Positions 36,873-46,679 of a stretch of DNA of 64,000 nt are shown here, one piece after another. Made by a program: the position numbers and the translations under genes. This DNA comes from Rossellomorea vietnamensis (GTDB taxonomy: Bacteria > Bacillota > Bacilli > Bacillales > Bacillaceae_B), in contig NZ_CP104558.1 of assembly GCF_025398035.1 (NCBI RefSeq), positions 62,001-126,000 on the forward strand, written 5' to 3'. How positions within the stretch are numbered: the stretch's first letter is position 1; the number at the start of each line of letters is the position of its first letter. Under the pieces are notes generated by a model. That model did no database searches. It was not told the origin of the DNA and was given only the letters and a program-made list of their open reading frames with translations.

Positions 36873-37469
36873 ATGGACAATAAAAGGAAAGTGATCCTGA
36901 TAACAGATGGGGATGAATACGCCAAGCGCGCGATCGAATGTGTGGCGAAAGGGTATGGGGGAAGGTGTATCTCAAGCTCTAAAGGCAATCCTTCTGTGTT
37001 GTCGGGACCGGAAATTGTAAAGCTGATTCAAAGAGCCAAAAACGACCCTGTCTTTGTGATGTTTGATGATAGTGGATTCATTGGGGAAGGCGCAGGTGAA
37101 AGGGCACTTAAGTATGTGGCGAATCACCCGGAAATAGACGTGCTCGGAATTATTGCGGTAGCAAGTAAAACCAGGCAGGCTGAATGGACCAGGGTGGATG
37201 TCTGCATTGATAAATTCGGAGAGTTGACTCCATACGGGGTCGATAAATTCGGTGTACCTGAAATGGATGTGGGCAGATTGACGGGGGATACTGTTTACTG
37301 CCTTGATGAACTGGATGTGCCGGTGATTGTCGGAATTGGTGACATAGGGAAGATGGCCAAGAGGGATCATTACTCCCAAGGCGCCCCCATTACGAAAAAA
37401 GCAGTGGAGATCATCTTAGAAAGGAGTGGTTATCATGCCTCAAAAGACGAAAGAAACACCGATACCTAA
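36873..37469 (+). CDS. spoVAEA: stage V sporulation protein AE, SpoVAEa type
   Basis: A 198-residue soluble protein. It begins [19 protein letters not shown] and has the typical [35 protein letters not shown] and [13 protein letters not shown] segments of SpoVAEa. Its molecular role is not established; the protein is dispensable for dipicolinic acid uptake in B. subtilis. ATG 36873 follows GAGGCAGGGG. It overlaps spoVAF by 35 nt. It directly follows spoVAB here, a non-canonical junction. Confidence 0.93.
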   Translation: MDNKRKVILITDGDEYAKRAIECVAKGYGGRCISSSKGNPSVLSGPEIVKLIQRAKNDPVFVMFDDSGFIGEGAGERALKYVANHPEIDVLGIIAVASKTRQAEWTRVDVCIDKFGELTPYGVDKFGVPEMDVGRLTGDTVYCLDELDVPVIVGIGDIGKMAKRDHYSQGAPITKKAVEIILERSGYHASKDERNTDT

Positions 37470-38913
37470 AGACTTAAAGGTCATTGAAGATTATATGAAA
37501 GAGCACGTAGGGTTGAACACAAGCTTTGACATCGGTGTCCGCAAATTGATGGTCTTGAAAAAAGGTGTTCATTTTTATTATATAAATGGGCTTACCGATG
37601 CCTCTTATATCATTGAAATTGTAGAAGAACTTGTGGAGATCAATGATCATGAACGGGCTACAAGCAGATTATACGATATTGTACATAATCGACTTGTGCA
37701 TCAATCCGTCGAACCGGTAAAAACGATTGAAGAAGCAGTCGATGAAGTGCTTTCCGGTTTGATTGCCGTATTTGTTGAAGGATATGAAGAAGCGCTGATC
37801 GTAGATGTCCGGAGTTATCCTGGAAGACAGCCGTCAGAACCCGATACGGAGAAGGTCGTCCGCGGTTCCCGTGACGGTTATGTCGAGAATATCATCGTCA
37901 ATACAGCCTTAACAAGAAGGAGAATAAGAGATCCCAGGCTGAGATTTGAAATATTCCGGATCGGAGAGCGTTCCAAGACGGATATTTCAATCGCATATAT
38001 CGATGATGTGGCCAACCCGAGCTTGATTGAAGTGATCAAGAAAGAATTGAAAAGTATAAAAATCGATGGGTTGACGATGGCGGATAAAACGATAGAAGAG
38101 TTTCTGGTGAAGCAAGGATATAATCCATATCCGCTGGTCAGATATACAGAAAGGGCTGATGTAGCTGCGACCCACCTGCTAGAAGGGCATGTGCTGATCT
38201 TTGTCGATACATCGCCGAGTGTCATCATCACCCCTACCACGTTCTTTCATCATCTGCAACATGCGGAGGAGTATAGACAATCACCGGCTGTAGGGACGTT
38301 TGTGAGATGGACAAGATTCATGGGTGTGCTTGCTTCCCTTTTCCTTCTTCCGTTATGGTATCTATTCGTACTGGATCCATCACTGCTGCCTGAAGTCATT
38401 AAATATGTCGGACCTCAGGAACAAACCAATATTCCGGTGATCGTTCAATTGTTCATCGCTGACCTTGGGGTGGAGATGTTCAGGATCGCCGCCATTCATA
38501 CCCCGACCCCGCTCTCCACGGCCATGGGTTTGATCGCCGCCGTCTTGATCGGACAGATTGCCATCGATGTAGGGCTATTCCAGCCAGAGGTCATCTTGTA
38601 TGTAGCTGTCGCTTCAATCGGGACCTTTGCGACTCCGAGTTATGAATTAAGTGTAGCGAATAAGATGGCAAGGCTTATTCTCCTGGTGATGGTTGCGTTC
38701 TTCCATATTCCAGGTTTGATGATTGGAAGTACCCTGTTCATTCTGTACGTAGCGAATATCAAATCCCTCAATACACCGTACCTATGGCCGCTGCTGCCTT
38801 TCAGTCCGAAGGCGTTTATGCAGATTCTCGTCAGGAAGTCGGTACCGGGGTCTAAAATTCGACCAAGTATCGTCCAGCCGAGAAACAAATACAAACAGCC
38901 TGCGAAATCTTAG
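37435..38913 (+). CDS. spoVAF: stage V sporulation protein AF (GerA-A-like)
   Basis: A 492-residue protein of the GerA/SpoVAF family: a cytoplasmic N-terminal domain ([20 protein letters not shown] near residue 130) and a C-terminal half with about five membrane helices ([17 protein letters not shown] and following). SpoVAF was shown in B. subtilis to form, with FigP, an ion-release amplifier in germination. ATG 37435 has GGAG 8 nt upstream. It is the last gene of this shortened spoVA operon; lysA follows as in B. subtilis. Confidence 0.95.
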   Translation: MPQKTKETPIPKDLKVIEDYMKEHVGLNTSFDIGVRKLMVLKKGVHFYYINGLTDASYIIEIVEELVEINDHERATSRLYDIVHNRLVHQSVEPVKTIEEAVDEVLSGLIAVFVEGYEEALIVDVRSYPGRQPSEPDTEKVVRGSRDGYVENIIVNTALTRRRIRDPRLRFEIFRIGERSKTDISIAYIDDVANPSLIEVIKKELKSIKIDGLTMADKTIEEFLVKQGYNPYPLVRYTERADVAATHLLEGHVLIFVDTSPSVIITPTTFFHHLQHAEEYRQSPAVGTFVRWTRFMGVLASLFLLPLWYLFVLDPSLLPEVIKYVGPQEQTNIPVIVQLFIADLGVEMFRIAAIHTPTPLSTAMGLIAAVLIGQIAIDVGLFQPEVILYVAVASIGTFATPSYELSVANKMARLILLVMVAFFHIPGLMIGSTLFILYVANIKSLNTPYLWPLLPFSPKAFMQILVRKSVPGSKIRPSIVQPRNKYKQPAKS

Positions 38914-38917
38914 AATA

Positions 38918-38946
38918 TTGCAACAATTCCTGTTCTGTGGTAAATT
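38918..38946 (+). promoter_or_regulatory. candidate SigA promoter of lysA
   Basis: TTGCAA (38918-38923), a 17-nt spacer and TAAATT (38941-38946). Confidence 0.55.
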
Positions 38947-38989
38947 ACGTTTAATTAGTAGTGGACTATAGAGGGGAATGAGACGTTTC

Positions 38990-40288
38990 ATGCATCTTCA
39001 TGGATCAGCAGAAATAAAAAACGGGAGCTTAATGATAGGCGGGGTCAGTACCGGAGACCTGGCGGCTCAATATGGTACGCCCCTTTATGTATATGACACG
39101 AAACTTGTCAGGGAGCGTGCAAGAGGGTTTAAAGAAACATTTGAATCCCTCGGGGTAAAGGCGGAAGTGGCCTATGCCAGCAAAGCATTCTCCTGTATCG
39201 GCATCTTTCAGTTAATGGATGAAGAAGGGTTGTCCCTGGATGTCGTTTCTGGAGGAGAGCTATTTACGGCCGTGAAGGCAGGGTTTCCTCCGGGACGGAT
39301 CCATTTTAATGGGAATAATAAGTCAAGGGAAGAACTGACGATGGCCATTGAACATAAAATCGGCTGTATCGTCGTCGATAACTTTCATGAACTGGAGCTT
39401 GTGGGTGAATTGTCACGATCTCTTGAAGAAGCCACAAGGGTTCTGTTAAGAGTAACACCAGGGATCGAAGCTCATACCCATGATTATATTCTTACGGGAC
39501 AGGAAGATTCGAAATTCGGATTTGATTTAGAGAACGGTCAGGCCGAAAAAGCGATGAAATCAGCGATGGATTCCGAGACAATTGAATTGTTGGGCCTCCA
39601 TTGCCATATTGGTTCACAGATTTTTGAAACGACGGGATTCATTCTCGCCGCCAGGAAAATCATTGAAAAGGTTGCCCTGTGGCGTTCACATTACAGCTTT
39701 GAGCCAAAGGTCATTAATCTGGGTGGTGGATTTGGGATTCGATACACGAAAGAGGATGATCCCATTCCTCCTCGTCAATATGTGAAAGAAATGATTGCTG
39801 CAGTGAAAGAGGAAGTGGAGAAATACAATTTAGAGATGCCTGAAATCTGGATCGAACCGGGTCGGTCACTTGTAGGAGACGCAGGTACAAGTCTTTATAC
39901 GTTAGGGTCTCAGAAAGATGTCCCGGGCGTCCGGAAATATGTAGCGGTCGATGGGGGAATGAGCGATAATATCAGACCTGCCCTGTACAAGGCAAAATAT
40001 GAAGCGATATTAGCGAATAAAGCAGACCGGATGTGTGAAGATACGGTTTCCGTAGCAGGGAAATGCTGTGAGTCAGGAGACATGCTGATATGGGACCTGC
40101 CACTTCCTCTCGCGGAAGACGGGGATATTCTCGCTGTGTTCTGTACAGGTGCATACGGATATTCGATGGCGAATAACTATAATCGGATTCCACGGCCCGC
40201 CGTCGTATTTGTCGAGGACGGAGAAGCCAGGTTAGCCGTCCGAAGGGAGACATATGAGGATTTGATCACCCATGATATAAGGTTTTAA
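38990..40288 (+). CDS. lysA: diaminopimelate decarboxylase
   Basis: Last enzyme of lysine synthesis: PLP-dependent decarboxylation of meso-diaminopimelate. A 432-residue alanine-racemase-fold protein. The PLP lysine is in AYASKAFS (about residue 62), with HCHIGSQI, the glycine-rich GGGFGIRY, substrate-binding EPGRSLVGDAG and the active-site cysteine in CESGD. The start is not certain: ATG 38990 aligns with the family start (MHLHG), while ATG 38978, four codons earlier, lies too close to GAGGGG. It ends at a strong terminator. No lysine riboswitch (L-box) is present upstream. Confidence 0.95.
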   Translation: MHLHGSAEIKNGSLMIGGVSTGDLAAQYGTPLYVYDTKLVRERARGFKETFESLGVKAEVAYASKAFSCIGIFQLMDEEGLSLDVVSGGELFTAVKAGFPPGRIHFNGNNKSREELTMAIEHKIGCIVVDNFHELELVGELSRSLEEATRVLLRVTPGIEAHTHDYILTGQEDSKFGFDLENGQAEKAMKSAMDSETIELLGLHCHIGSQIFETTGFILAARKIIEKVALWRSHYSFEPKVINLGGGFGIRYTKEDDPIPPRQYVKEMIAAVKEEVEKYNLEMPEIWIEPGRSLVGDAGTSLYTLGSQKDVPGVRKYVAVDGGMSDNIRPALYKAKYEAILANKADRMCEDTVSVAGKCCESGDMLIWDLPLPLAEDGDILAVFCTGAYGYSMANNYNRIPRPAVVFVEDGEARLAVRRETYEDLITHDIRF

Positions 40289-40300
40289 CGGCATATCATA

Positions 40301-40340
40301 TAGTCTTTAAGTATCTCGTACTTAAAGACTACTTTTTTGC
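40301..40340 (+). terminator. Terminator of lysA
   Basis: TAGTCTTTAAGTA / TACTTAAAGACTA perfect arms, 5-nt loop, then CTTTTTTG. Confidence 0.92.
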
Positions 40341-40428
40341 ATTCTGAATTACATACTTTAACAAATTTCGATTTTACTATACAATAACAATGACATAAAC
40401 ACATAGAGTGAAGACAAAGGAGTCAGTC

Positions 40429-40521
40429 ATGAAGATCAGTAATAAAGCATTGTTCTTGTTATTAATCGTTGCCGGTCTGGTGTGGGGAGTCATCTACTGG
40501 ATGTTCATCGCTGGAAACTGA
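40429..40521 (+). CDS. hypothetical 30-residue single-pass membrane peptide
   Basis: A very short gene with a good ribosome site (AAAGGAG, 8 nt before ATG 40429). The product starts MKISNK, has one hydrophobic helix (ALFLLLIVAGLVWGVIYWMF) and ends IAGN. It is not recognised by name. Such small membrane peptides often modulate a partner complex, but there is no evidence for a partner here. It lies between the lysA terminator and the ribT promoter and appears monocistronic. Confidence 0.55.
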   Translation: MKISNKALFLLLIVAGLVWGVIYWMFIAGN

Positions 40522-40637
40522 TTGATTGGGATTTGCTTAATAAAAGTAAATTTAGTAAGATAAATAAACGTTCATATCAATTAAATTTCTAGTTTTTGTC
40601 TATAATAGGAAATAAATAGATTAGACATAAAACATGA

Positions 40638-41021
<384 letters not shown>

Positions 41022-41064
41022 AGAGGCAGGCCGCCTATTCTGGTGGTCCGCCTCTTTTTTTTCG
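41022..41064. terminator. Bidirectional terminator between ribT and ypuF
   Basis: AAGAGGC-GGCCGCC / GG-CCGCCTCTT arms, eight Ts after it on the plus strand; it reaches into the 3' end of ypuF. Confidence 0.82.
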
Positions 41065-41565
41065 TAAGGCATTTATCCGCTCGGTAATCACATCGGTGCG
41101 GTCCCTGAGGGAATGGCGGTGAATGAGCCCTGAATTCGTCAGGTCACTCTCTGAACACCAGATGTAGCCATTTTTCCTGCACCGCAGTTGAACCTGATCT
41201 GAAAGGGAAGCATCCGTTAAAGGCAGGATGATACTGTGATAAGGTTGATTTTCACCGATTTGGTGAATGGTTTCTTCCATCATTGCGTGAAGCTTTCTGG
41301 AATCAATCCCCAACCCGGTCAATGGTTTGTGATTCCCCTCAATATTCTTCACAGCTTTATTGAATGTCCTGACGGCACCTGTCAGATTGCCTCGTCTATA
41401 ATGATAAAAGCCCACTGCGACCTGAATGAGACCCACCCAGTGGGAAGTCCTGTTTCCCGGATCGACTTCTTTCCAATATTCTTCTAATACTTCATGGCAT
41501 TCAAAATAATCTCGATTACCGTGAAAATACATTAAGTATTCGATGTAGGCTTCCGGATAAACCAT
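41035..41565 (-). CDS. ypuF: DUF309 domain-containing protein (YpuF)
   Basis: A 176-residue protein. The DUF309 signature, a helical domain with GNRDYFECHEVLEEYWKE at about residues 16-33 and WVGLIQVAVGFYHYRRGN, is intact. The family occurs in Firmicutes and plants; its function is unknown. A second part (residues 110-176) is basic and ends RKKRGGPPE. It is divergent from scpA and convergent with ribT, the same order as ribT-ypuF-scpA in B. subtilis. Confidence 0.87.
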   Translation of the reverse strand: MVYPEAYIEYLMYFHGNRDYFECHEVLEEYWKEVDPGNRTSHWVGLIQVAVGFYHYRRGNLTGAVRTFNKAVKNIEGNHKPLTGLGIDSRKLHAMMEETIHQIGENQPYHSIILPLTDASLSDQVQLRCRKNGYIWCSESDLTNSGLIHRHSLRDRTDVITERINALRKKRGGPPE

Positions 41566-41730
41566 AAGATCCCTCCATATGACGCAAAGTAGTTAAATTG
41601 TAGCATAAACCACTGATGATACGACAGGAAAGCCTGTAAATACAAAACTTTCTATTGGAGAATAGTGGTCTTTCTACTATACTATTAAGTAGCGTTCCAG
41701 CAAGATTGTTATGAGAAATTTGGTGATTAA

Positions 41731-42495
41731 GTGGAATACAATGTAAAGATTGACGCTTTTGAAGGTCCCCTGGATCTTCTTTTGCATCTGATTAACTCCT
41801 TAGAAATTGATATATATGATATTCCTATGGCTCAGATCACGGAGCAATATATGTTATATGTACATACGATGAAGGATTTGCAACTGGATGTCGCAAGTGA
41901 ATATCTGGTGATGGCAGCAACGTTACTCGCCATTAAAAGTAAAATGCTCCTTCCTAAGCATGATGAGGGCATGATGGGCGATGAAATCGAATTTGAAGAG
42001 GAAGATCCCCGGGACGAACTGGTGGAGCGGTTGATTGAGTACCGTAAGTTTAAAGAAGCGGCGAATGAGCTGAAGCATCGTGAGGAAGAGCGGGGGCAGG
42101 TGTATACCAAGCCTCCAAGTGACCTTTCTGAATTCAGTGAAGAGGTTGATTTAAAGAATACAGAGGTTCAGGTATCTTTATATGATATGCTTGGCGCTTT
42201 TCATAAATTATTGAGAAGGAAAAAACTCCAGCGCCCCGTTCAAACGAGAATTACGAGACAGGAAATATCCATTGAGAAAAGAATGACCGATATTCTGGAA
42301 AATTTACAGAATCTAAAAAGACGCACATCCTTTACAAGTCTTTTTCCCTCTGACAGCAAAGAGCATCTCGTGGTGACGTTCCTTGCTGTGCTTGAATTAA
42401 TGAAGCGGAAACAAATCATCGTCAACCAGGAGAATAACTTTACGGAAATATTTGTAGAAGCAGGAGAGGAGGCTGGAATGGTTGAGCAATATTAA
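41731..42495 (+). CDS. scpA: segregation and condensation protein A (kleisin)
   Basis: The 254-residue kleisin of the SMC-ScpAB condensin. The N-terminal [21 protein letters not shown] segment, which binds the SMC neck, is at about residues 10-30. An acidic middle linker follows, and a C-terminal winged helix ([27 protein letters not shown]) contacts the SMC cap. Start GTG 41731. It overlaps scpB by 14 nt, so translation is coupled. Confidence 0.96.
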   Translation: MEYNVKIDAFEGPLDLLLHLINSLEIDIYDIPMAQITEQYMLYVHTMKDLQLDVASEYLVMAATLLAIKSKMLLPKHDEGMMGDEIEFEEEDPRDELVERLIEYRKFKEAANELKHREEERGQVYTKPPSDLSEFSEEVDLKNTEVQVSLYDMLGAFHKLLRRKKLQRPVQTRITRQEISIEKRMTDILENLQNLKRRTSFTSLFPSDSKEHLVVTFLAVLELMKRKQIIVNQENNFTEIFVEAGEEAGMVEQY

Positions 42496-43075
42496 TTGGA
42501 AAGGGATCCTTGAAAGCTTATTGTTTGCAGCGGGGGACGAAGGTCTATCACTGAAACAGGTCTGTTCGGTACTGGAAATCGAAGAACAAAAAGCAAAGGA
42601 TGTCCTTGAAGACTTGAAGAATGATTATGAGAATGATTCTAATAGAGGCATATACATCATTGAAATAGCAGGAACCTTTCAATTAGTGACAAAAAAAAGG
42701 AATGCCGACTACTTAAAGAAACTGGTAGAATCCCCACATGTCAGTTTCCTGTCCCAGGCAGCCCTTGAAACCCTTGCGATTATCGCGTATAAACAGCCGA
42801 TCACGCGTATGGAAATCGAACAGATCAGGGGAGTCAAGACCGAGCGTCCCATTCAGACCCTTACATCAAAAGGGCTCGTCAAGGAAGTGGGCAGGGCGGA
42901 AGGGACCGGACGTGCCTTTTTATTTGGTACAACGAAAGAATTTCTGGACTACTTCGGCCTGAAGAGCATCGAGGAGCTTCCGCCTCTTCCTGAAAATATT
43001 GAAGACGAATTCGCCCAGGACGAAGCGGACCTGTTCTTTGAAAAATTTCAGGAGACGATGGGAACGAACGAATAG
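42482..43075 (+). CDS. scpB: segregation and condensation protein B
   Basis: A 197-residue ScpB with two winged-helix domains: N-terminal [19 protein letters not shown] and the C-terminal [23 protein letters not shown] segment at about residues 97-117. An acidic tail follows. The start is TTG 42482, 9-10 nt after AGGAGG within scpA. It dimerises and binds the ScpA linker in the condensin complex that compacts and segregates origins. It ends at a strong terminator. Confidence 0.96.
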   Translation: MSNINWKGILESLLFAAGDEGLSLKQVCSVLEIEEQKAKDVLEDLKNDYENDSNRGIYIIEIAGTFQLVTKKRNADYLKKLVESPHVSFLSQAALETLAIIAYKQPITRMEIEQIRGVKTERPIQTLTSKGLVKEVGRAEGTGRAFLFGTTKEFLDYFGLKSIEELPPLPENIEDEFAQDEADLFFEKFQETMGTNE

Positions 43076-43092
43076 AAAATCGTATATGAACA

Positions 43093-43134
43093 GGCAGGAC
43101 TGTGAAGGTGCATACACAGTCCTGCCTTTTTTTG
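43093..43134 (+). terminator. Terminator of scpAB
   Basis: Perfect 12-bp arms GGCAGGACTGTG / CACAGTCCTGCC followed by seven Ts. Confidence 0.92.
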
Positions 43135-43203
43135 TTTTGGCGATGGTCCATCGTGATAACCATTTCACCTGTACCATCTGCCCTTTTGCTTTCGAGATTT
43201 CAC

Positions 43204-43232
43204 TCATATTACCCCTTGTCCTCTCATAAACT
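43204..43232 (+). promoter_or_regulatory. SigE promoter of dacB-spmAB
   Basis: TCATATT (43204-43210), a 14-nt spacer and CATAAACT (43225-43232) match the SigE consensus (KMATATT / CATANANT). dacB is SigE-dependent in B. subtilis. Confidence 0.75.
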
Positions 43233-43268
43233 TGTACAAACACGTTAGATTTAAAGGAGTAGATGGGT

Positions 43269-44429
43269 GTGAATCGAAAGAGAGCGAGATTTTACATATA
43301 CTATTTTCTAATCATTGCTTTTCTGTTTGTCTCTGTTTCCGGTAAGGTTCTGGCTGCCCCTTCAGTCAGTTCACAAAAAGCTATCTTAATGGATCAGGAA
43401 ACAGGGCGCGTTCTATATGAAAAGGATGCCCATACTCAAAGTCGCATTGCCAGCATCACGAAGATCATGACTGCGATCCTTGCCGTCGAATCCGGAAAGA
43501 TGGACCAGGAAGTAACCGTATCTCAGAACGCAGCCGGTACGGAAGGCTCCTCCCTTTATTTGAAGGCAGGAGAGAAGATAAAGCTTGAGGATCTCGTGTA
43601 CGGATTGATGCTCAGGTCAGGCAATGATGGGGCAGTCGCCATTGCGGAATTTGTAGGGGGAAGCCTCGACGGTTTTGTCTATATGATGAATGAAAAGGCA
43701 AAGGAAATAGGGATGGAAAATACTCATTTCTCTAATCCACACGGTCTGGATGACCATGAAGATCACTATTCGACAGCATATGATATGGCCGTTCTCACGA
43801 GATATTCCATGGAAAACGATAGGTATAAGGAAATTGCAGGCACCAAGGTCCACACCGCCCCGAATCCGGATGAAAAGTGGGACCGCAAGTGGAAAAACAA
43901 AAATAGACTGCTGACGGAATTATATAAATATAGTACAGGAGGGAAAACGGGTTATACAAAACTGGCAAAAAGAACGCTCGTATCCACCGCATCCAAAGAT
44001 GGGGAGAATCTGATTGCCGTGACCCTGAACGGTCCTGATGACTGGAATGATCATATTGGGATGTTTGAATACGGATTTAAACACTATGATTACAAAATCG
44101 TCCTGGAAAAAGGTAATATTGAAAAAATGGATGATAAAATCTATAAAAACCATGCGTACCTTAAGCGGGAATCTGTATTAACCCTGAAGGATGATGAAGT
44201 AGATAAGGTCAAGGTGGAGTATAAGATGTTGAAGCCAAAACAGGAATGGGTAAAGGGCCAGCATGTGCCTGAGGTAGTCGGGAAGGCAGTGGTTTATTTA
44301 GGGGACAAGGAAGTGGATACCCTTCCCGTCTTTTATAAAGCATCAGGCGAAAAGAAAGAAGAAAAAAGCTGGTGGAAGTTTTGGGCTTATTCCTTTGAAT
44401 CCATCATAGGGGTACGGGACCATGGTTAA
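43269..44429 (+). CDS. dacB: sporulation D-alanyl-D-alanine carboxypeptidase DacB (PBP5*)
   Basis: A 386-residue carboxypeptidase that lowers cortex cross-linking from the mother cell side. The signal peptide ends near VLAAPSV. Active-site motifs are SITKIM (Ser-x-x-Lys), SGND and KTG in GGKTGYT; a C-terminal beta domain and amphipathic tail (WWKFWAYSFESI) follow. GTG 43269 has AAAGGAG 9 nt upstream and is preferred to ATG 43263. It is followed by spmA, which overlaps by 8 nt, as in the B. subtilis dacB-spmA-spmB operon. Confidence 0.94.
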   Translation: MNRKRARFYIYYFLIIAFLFVSVSGKVLAAPSVSSQKAILMDQETGRVLYEKDAHTQSRIASITKIMTAILAVESGKMDQEVTVSQNAAGTEGSSLYLKAGEKIKLEDLVYGLMLRSGNDGAVAIAEFVGGSLDGFVYMMNEKAKEIGMENTHFSNPHGLDDHEDHYSTAYDMAVLTRYSMENDRYKEIAGTKVHTAPNPDEKWDRKWKNKNRLLTELYKYSTGGKTGYTKLAKRTLVSTASKDGENLIAVTLNGPDDWNDHIGMFEYGFKHYDYKIVLEKGNIEKMDDKIYKNHAYLKRESVLTLKDDEVDKVKVEYKMLKPKQEWVKGQHVPEVVGKAVVYLGDKEVDTLPVFYKASGEKKEEKSWWKFWAYSFESIIGVRDHG

Positions 44430-45015
44430 CTTGATATGGGTAGGGATGACCATCATCGGGTTGGTATTCGCCATCATTAACGGGAAAATGGCCGAGGTGA
44501 ATGAAGCCATTTTCACTTCAGCTAATGAAGCCGTTACCTTATGCATAGGATTGATCAGTGTATTAGTGTTTTGGCTCGGGATTATGAGGATCGCCCAGGA
44601 AGCGGGATTACTTGATAAATTGGCTAAGTTGTTCAGACCATTTGTGAAGAGACTATTCCCGGAAGTGCCCGATAATCATCCGGCAATGGGGTATATCCTT
44701 TCCAATATGATGGCCAATATGTTCGGCTTGGGAAATGCTGCAACCCCACTAGGGATCAAAGCTATGGAGCAGTTGAAAAGCTTAAACGGTGGAAAGGATG
44801 TGGCCAGCAGGTCGATGATCACATTCTTGGCGATCAATACCTCCAGCATTACGATCATTCCGACAACGGTGATCGCCATCCGTATGAAATATGACTCTGC
44901 GTCGCCAACTGAAATCGTAGGACCCACTCTGATCGCCACGATGCTGTCCACCATTGGTGCGATTCTGATCGACCGTTATTTTCATTACAGGCGAACCCGT
45001 CGAGAGGTGAAGTAA
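44422..45015 (+). CDS. spmA: spore maturation protein A
   Basis: A 197-residue membrane protein of the nucleoside-recognition (Gate) domain family, with about five helices. The central SNMMANMFGLGNAATPLGIKAM stretch at about residues 94-115 is the conserved half-gate. SpmA and SpmB are required for full spore core dehydration. The ATG overlaps the end of dacB. Its stop is directly followed by the spmB ATG. Confidence 0.95.
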   Translation: MVNLIWVGMTIIGLVFAIINGKMAEVNEAIFTSANEAVTLCIGLISVLVFWLGIMRIAQEAGLLDKLAKLFRPFVKRLFPEVPDNHPAMGYILSNMMANMFGLGNAATPLGIKAMEQLKSLNGGKDVASRSMITFLAINTSSITIIPTTVIAIRMKYDSASPTEIVGPTLIATMLSTIGAILIDRYFHYRRTRREVK

Positions 45016-45543
45016 ATGCAATGGATATCCACCATTTCCTTATGGCTGATACCGATCATGATTGGATTTATATTAATCTATGGGACCATCAAAAAGGTCC
45101 CGACGTATGAAACATTTGTTGACGGTGGAAAGGAAGGGATCAAAATAGCGGTATCGATCATTCCCTTTCTGATTGGGATGCTGGTGGCCATCACCATTTT
45201 TCGGGAATCGGGTGCCCTTGAATTCTTTGTTGGTCTGATCCGCCCCGCATTACTTGCACTCGGGATCCCTCCTGAAATCGTCCCTCTGGCCATCATCAGG
45301 CCGATTTCAGGAACTGCTGCCCTCGGCATGATGAGTGATATCATCGCCACCAACGGACCCGATTCGTTCATCGGAAGACTCGCTTCCACCCTGCAGGGAA
45401 GCACGGATACAACGCTGTATGTACTGACCGTATACTTCGGTGCAGTCGGCATCCGGAAAATGGGGGATGCCCTGAAAGTGGGTCTCCTCGCCGACCTGGT
45501 CGGAATAGCCGCTGCCATCTTCATCGTCACCATTATGTTTTAA
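45016..45543 (+). CDS. spmB: spore maturation protein B
   Basis: A 175-residue Gate-domain partner of SpmA. It shows five hydrophobic helices and the conserved PLAIIRPISGTAALGMM and GSTDTTLYVLTVYFGAVG segments. The pair may form a transporter related to concentrative nucleoside gates; it acts on spore core water content. The ribosome site GAGGTGA lies in the end of spmA. It ends at a strong bidirectional terminator before rluB. Confidence 0.95.
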   Translation: MQWISTISLWLIPIMIGFILIYGTIKKVPTYETFVDGGKEGIKIAVSIIPFLIGMLVAITIFRESGALEFFVGLIRPALLALGIPPEIVPLAIIRPISGTAALGMMSDIIATNGPDSFIGRLASTLQGSTDTTLYVLTVYFGAVGIRKMGDALKVGLLADLVGIAAAIFIVTIMF

Positions 45544-45573
45544 TGATCAGCCTCACCTTGCAGGAAAGATGAA

Positions 45574-45627
45574 AAGGCATAAAGGGATCGACTGGATTGG
45601 TCGATTTTCCTTTATGCCTTTCTATTT
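45574..45627 (+). terminator. Terminator of dacB-spmAB
   Basis: AAGGCATAAAGG / CCTTTATGCCTT outer arms and a GATCGAC/GTCGAT inner stem, then TTCTATTTT. Confidence 0.85.
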
Positions 45628-45690
45628 TGCCTGGATTGTGTAATAATTCATGAAGGTAAATGTATTGAAAATTAAATGAGGTGAAAGACC

Positions 45691-46422
45691 GTGGAACGAT
45701 TACAGAAGGTAATTGCTCACAGTGGCGTGGCGTCACGCCGTAAAGCAGAGCAATTAATTATAGAAGGTAAAGTAAAGGTCAATGGGAAAGTCGTGAAGGA
45801 ACTTGGAACGAAGGTATCTCACTCCGATCGAGTTGAAGTGACGGGTATCCAGATCGAAAGAGAAAATAAAGTATATTACATGCTTTATAAACCAAGAGGG
45901 GTCATCTCGGCTGTAACCGATGATAAAGATCGTCAGGTGGTAACGGATTTCTTCCCTGAAATCGAGGAAAGAATTTATCCTGTGGGCAGACTTGATTATG
46001 AAACTTCAGGGATCCTCTTGTTAACCAATGATGGCGACTTCGCCAATTCCCTTATGCACCCAAGTAATGAAATTGAAAAGACGTATGTGGCAAGATTAAA
46101 AGGGATTCCGCCTAAATTCAAGATCCGTGAGCTTGAGAAAGGAATTAAGCTGGAAGACGGAATGACCGCACCGGCTAAAGTGAAAGTCCTGAGCATCGAT
46201 AAAAAGCAGGGGAAATCAATCGTGGAAATCACGATTCATGAAGGAAGAAACCGTCAGGTCCGCAGGATGTTCGAAGCCCTGGGTTATCCTGTTCAAAAGT
46301 TGAAAAGAGAAAGATATGCATTCCTTTCGCTCCACGGCTTGAATGCGGGAGAGGGAAGAGAACTGACACCACATGAAGTGAAACAATTGAGGGCGCTCGC
46401 TGAAACAGGCAGCATCCACTAA
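45691..46422 (+). CDS. rluB: 23S rRNA pseudouridine synthase RluB
   Basis: A 243-residue RsuA/RluB-type pseudouridine synthase. The N-terminal S4 domain starts RLQKVIAHSGVASRRKAEQ; the catalytic aspartate is in GRLDYETSGILLLTND at about residues 98-113, and the KTYVARL and EGRNRQVRRMFEALGYPV segments are also typical. It modifies a helix of domain V of 23S rRNA (position about 2605 in E. coli numbering). GTG 45691 follows GAGGTGA. B. subtilis name: YpuL. Confidence 0.93.
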   Translation: MERLQKVIAHSGVASRRKAEQLIIEGKVKVNGKVVKELGTKVSHSDRVEVTGIQIERENKVYYMLYKPRGVISAVTDDKDRQVVTDFFPEIEERIYPVGRLDYETSGILLLTNDGDFANSLMHPSNEIEKTYVARLKGIPPKFKIRELEKGIKLEDGMTAPAKVKVLSIDKKQGKSIVEITIHEGRNRQVRRMFEALGYPVQKLKRERYAFLSLHGLNAGEGRELTPHEVKQLRALAETGSIH

Positions 46423-46465
46423 TGTCCACTATGGAAAGTGTCACATATCCTTCATATAATTTACA

Positions 46466-46493
46466 TTAACTTTAAAGTGATAAATGATATAAT
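46466..46493 (+). promoter_or_regulatory. candidate promoter of the res operon
   Basis: TTAACT (46466-46471), 16 nt and TATAAT (46488-46493), about 190 nt before resA. Confidence 0.5.
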
Positions 46494-46569
46494 GAGAAAG
46501 AAATTTTACCCTGAAATAATTGGGATATTTCTCTGCTCATTATGAGGATATGAAACCGTACATCATGGC

Positions 46570-46611
46570 AGGGACTGAAGTCATAAGTGGACTCTTATGA
46601 CTTCAGGCCCT
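46570..46611 (+). terminator. Hairpin in the resA leader (terminator or attenuator)
   Basis: 17-nt arms GGGACTGAAGTCATAAG / CTTATGACTTCAGGCCC with one mismatch and a 6-nt loop, followed only by TTTGCT. It lies downstream of the candidate resA promoter. Confidence 0.6.
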
Positions 46612-46679
46612 TTGCTACTGTAAAGAGAGAAAAACTTCTCCATTCTTGAGAACGATTTCAATTTGGGAGGCACACGTAA

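Noticed and set aside
38914-38989. Lysine riboswitch before lysA
   Set aside because: The interval is 76 nt, too short for an L-box, and has none of its conserved blocks.
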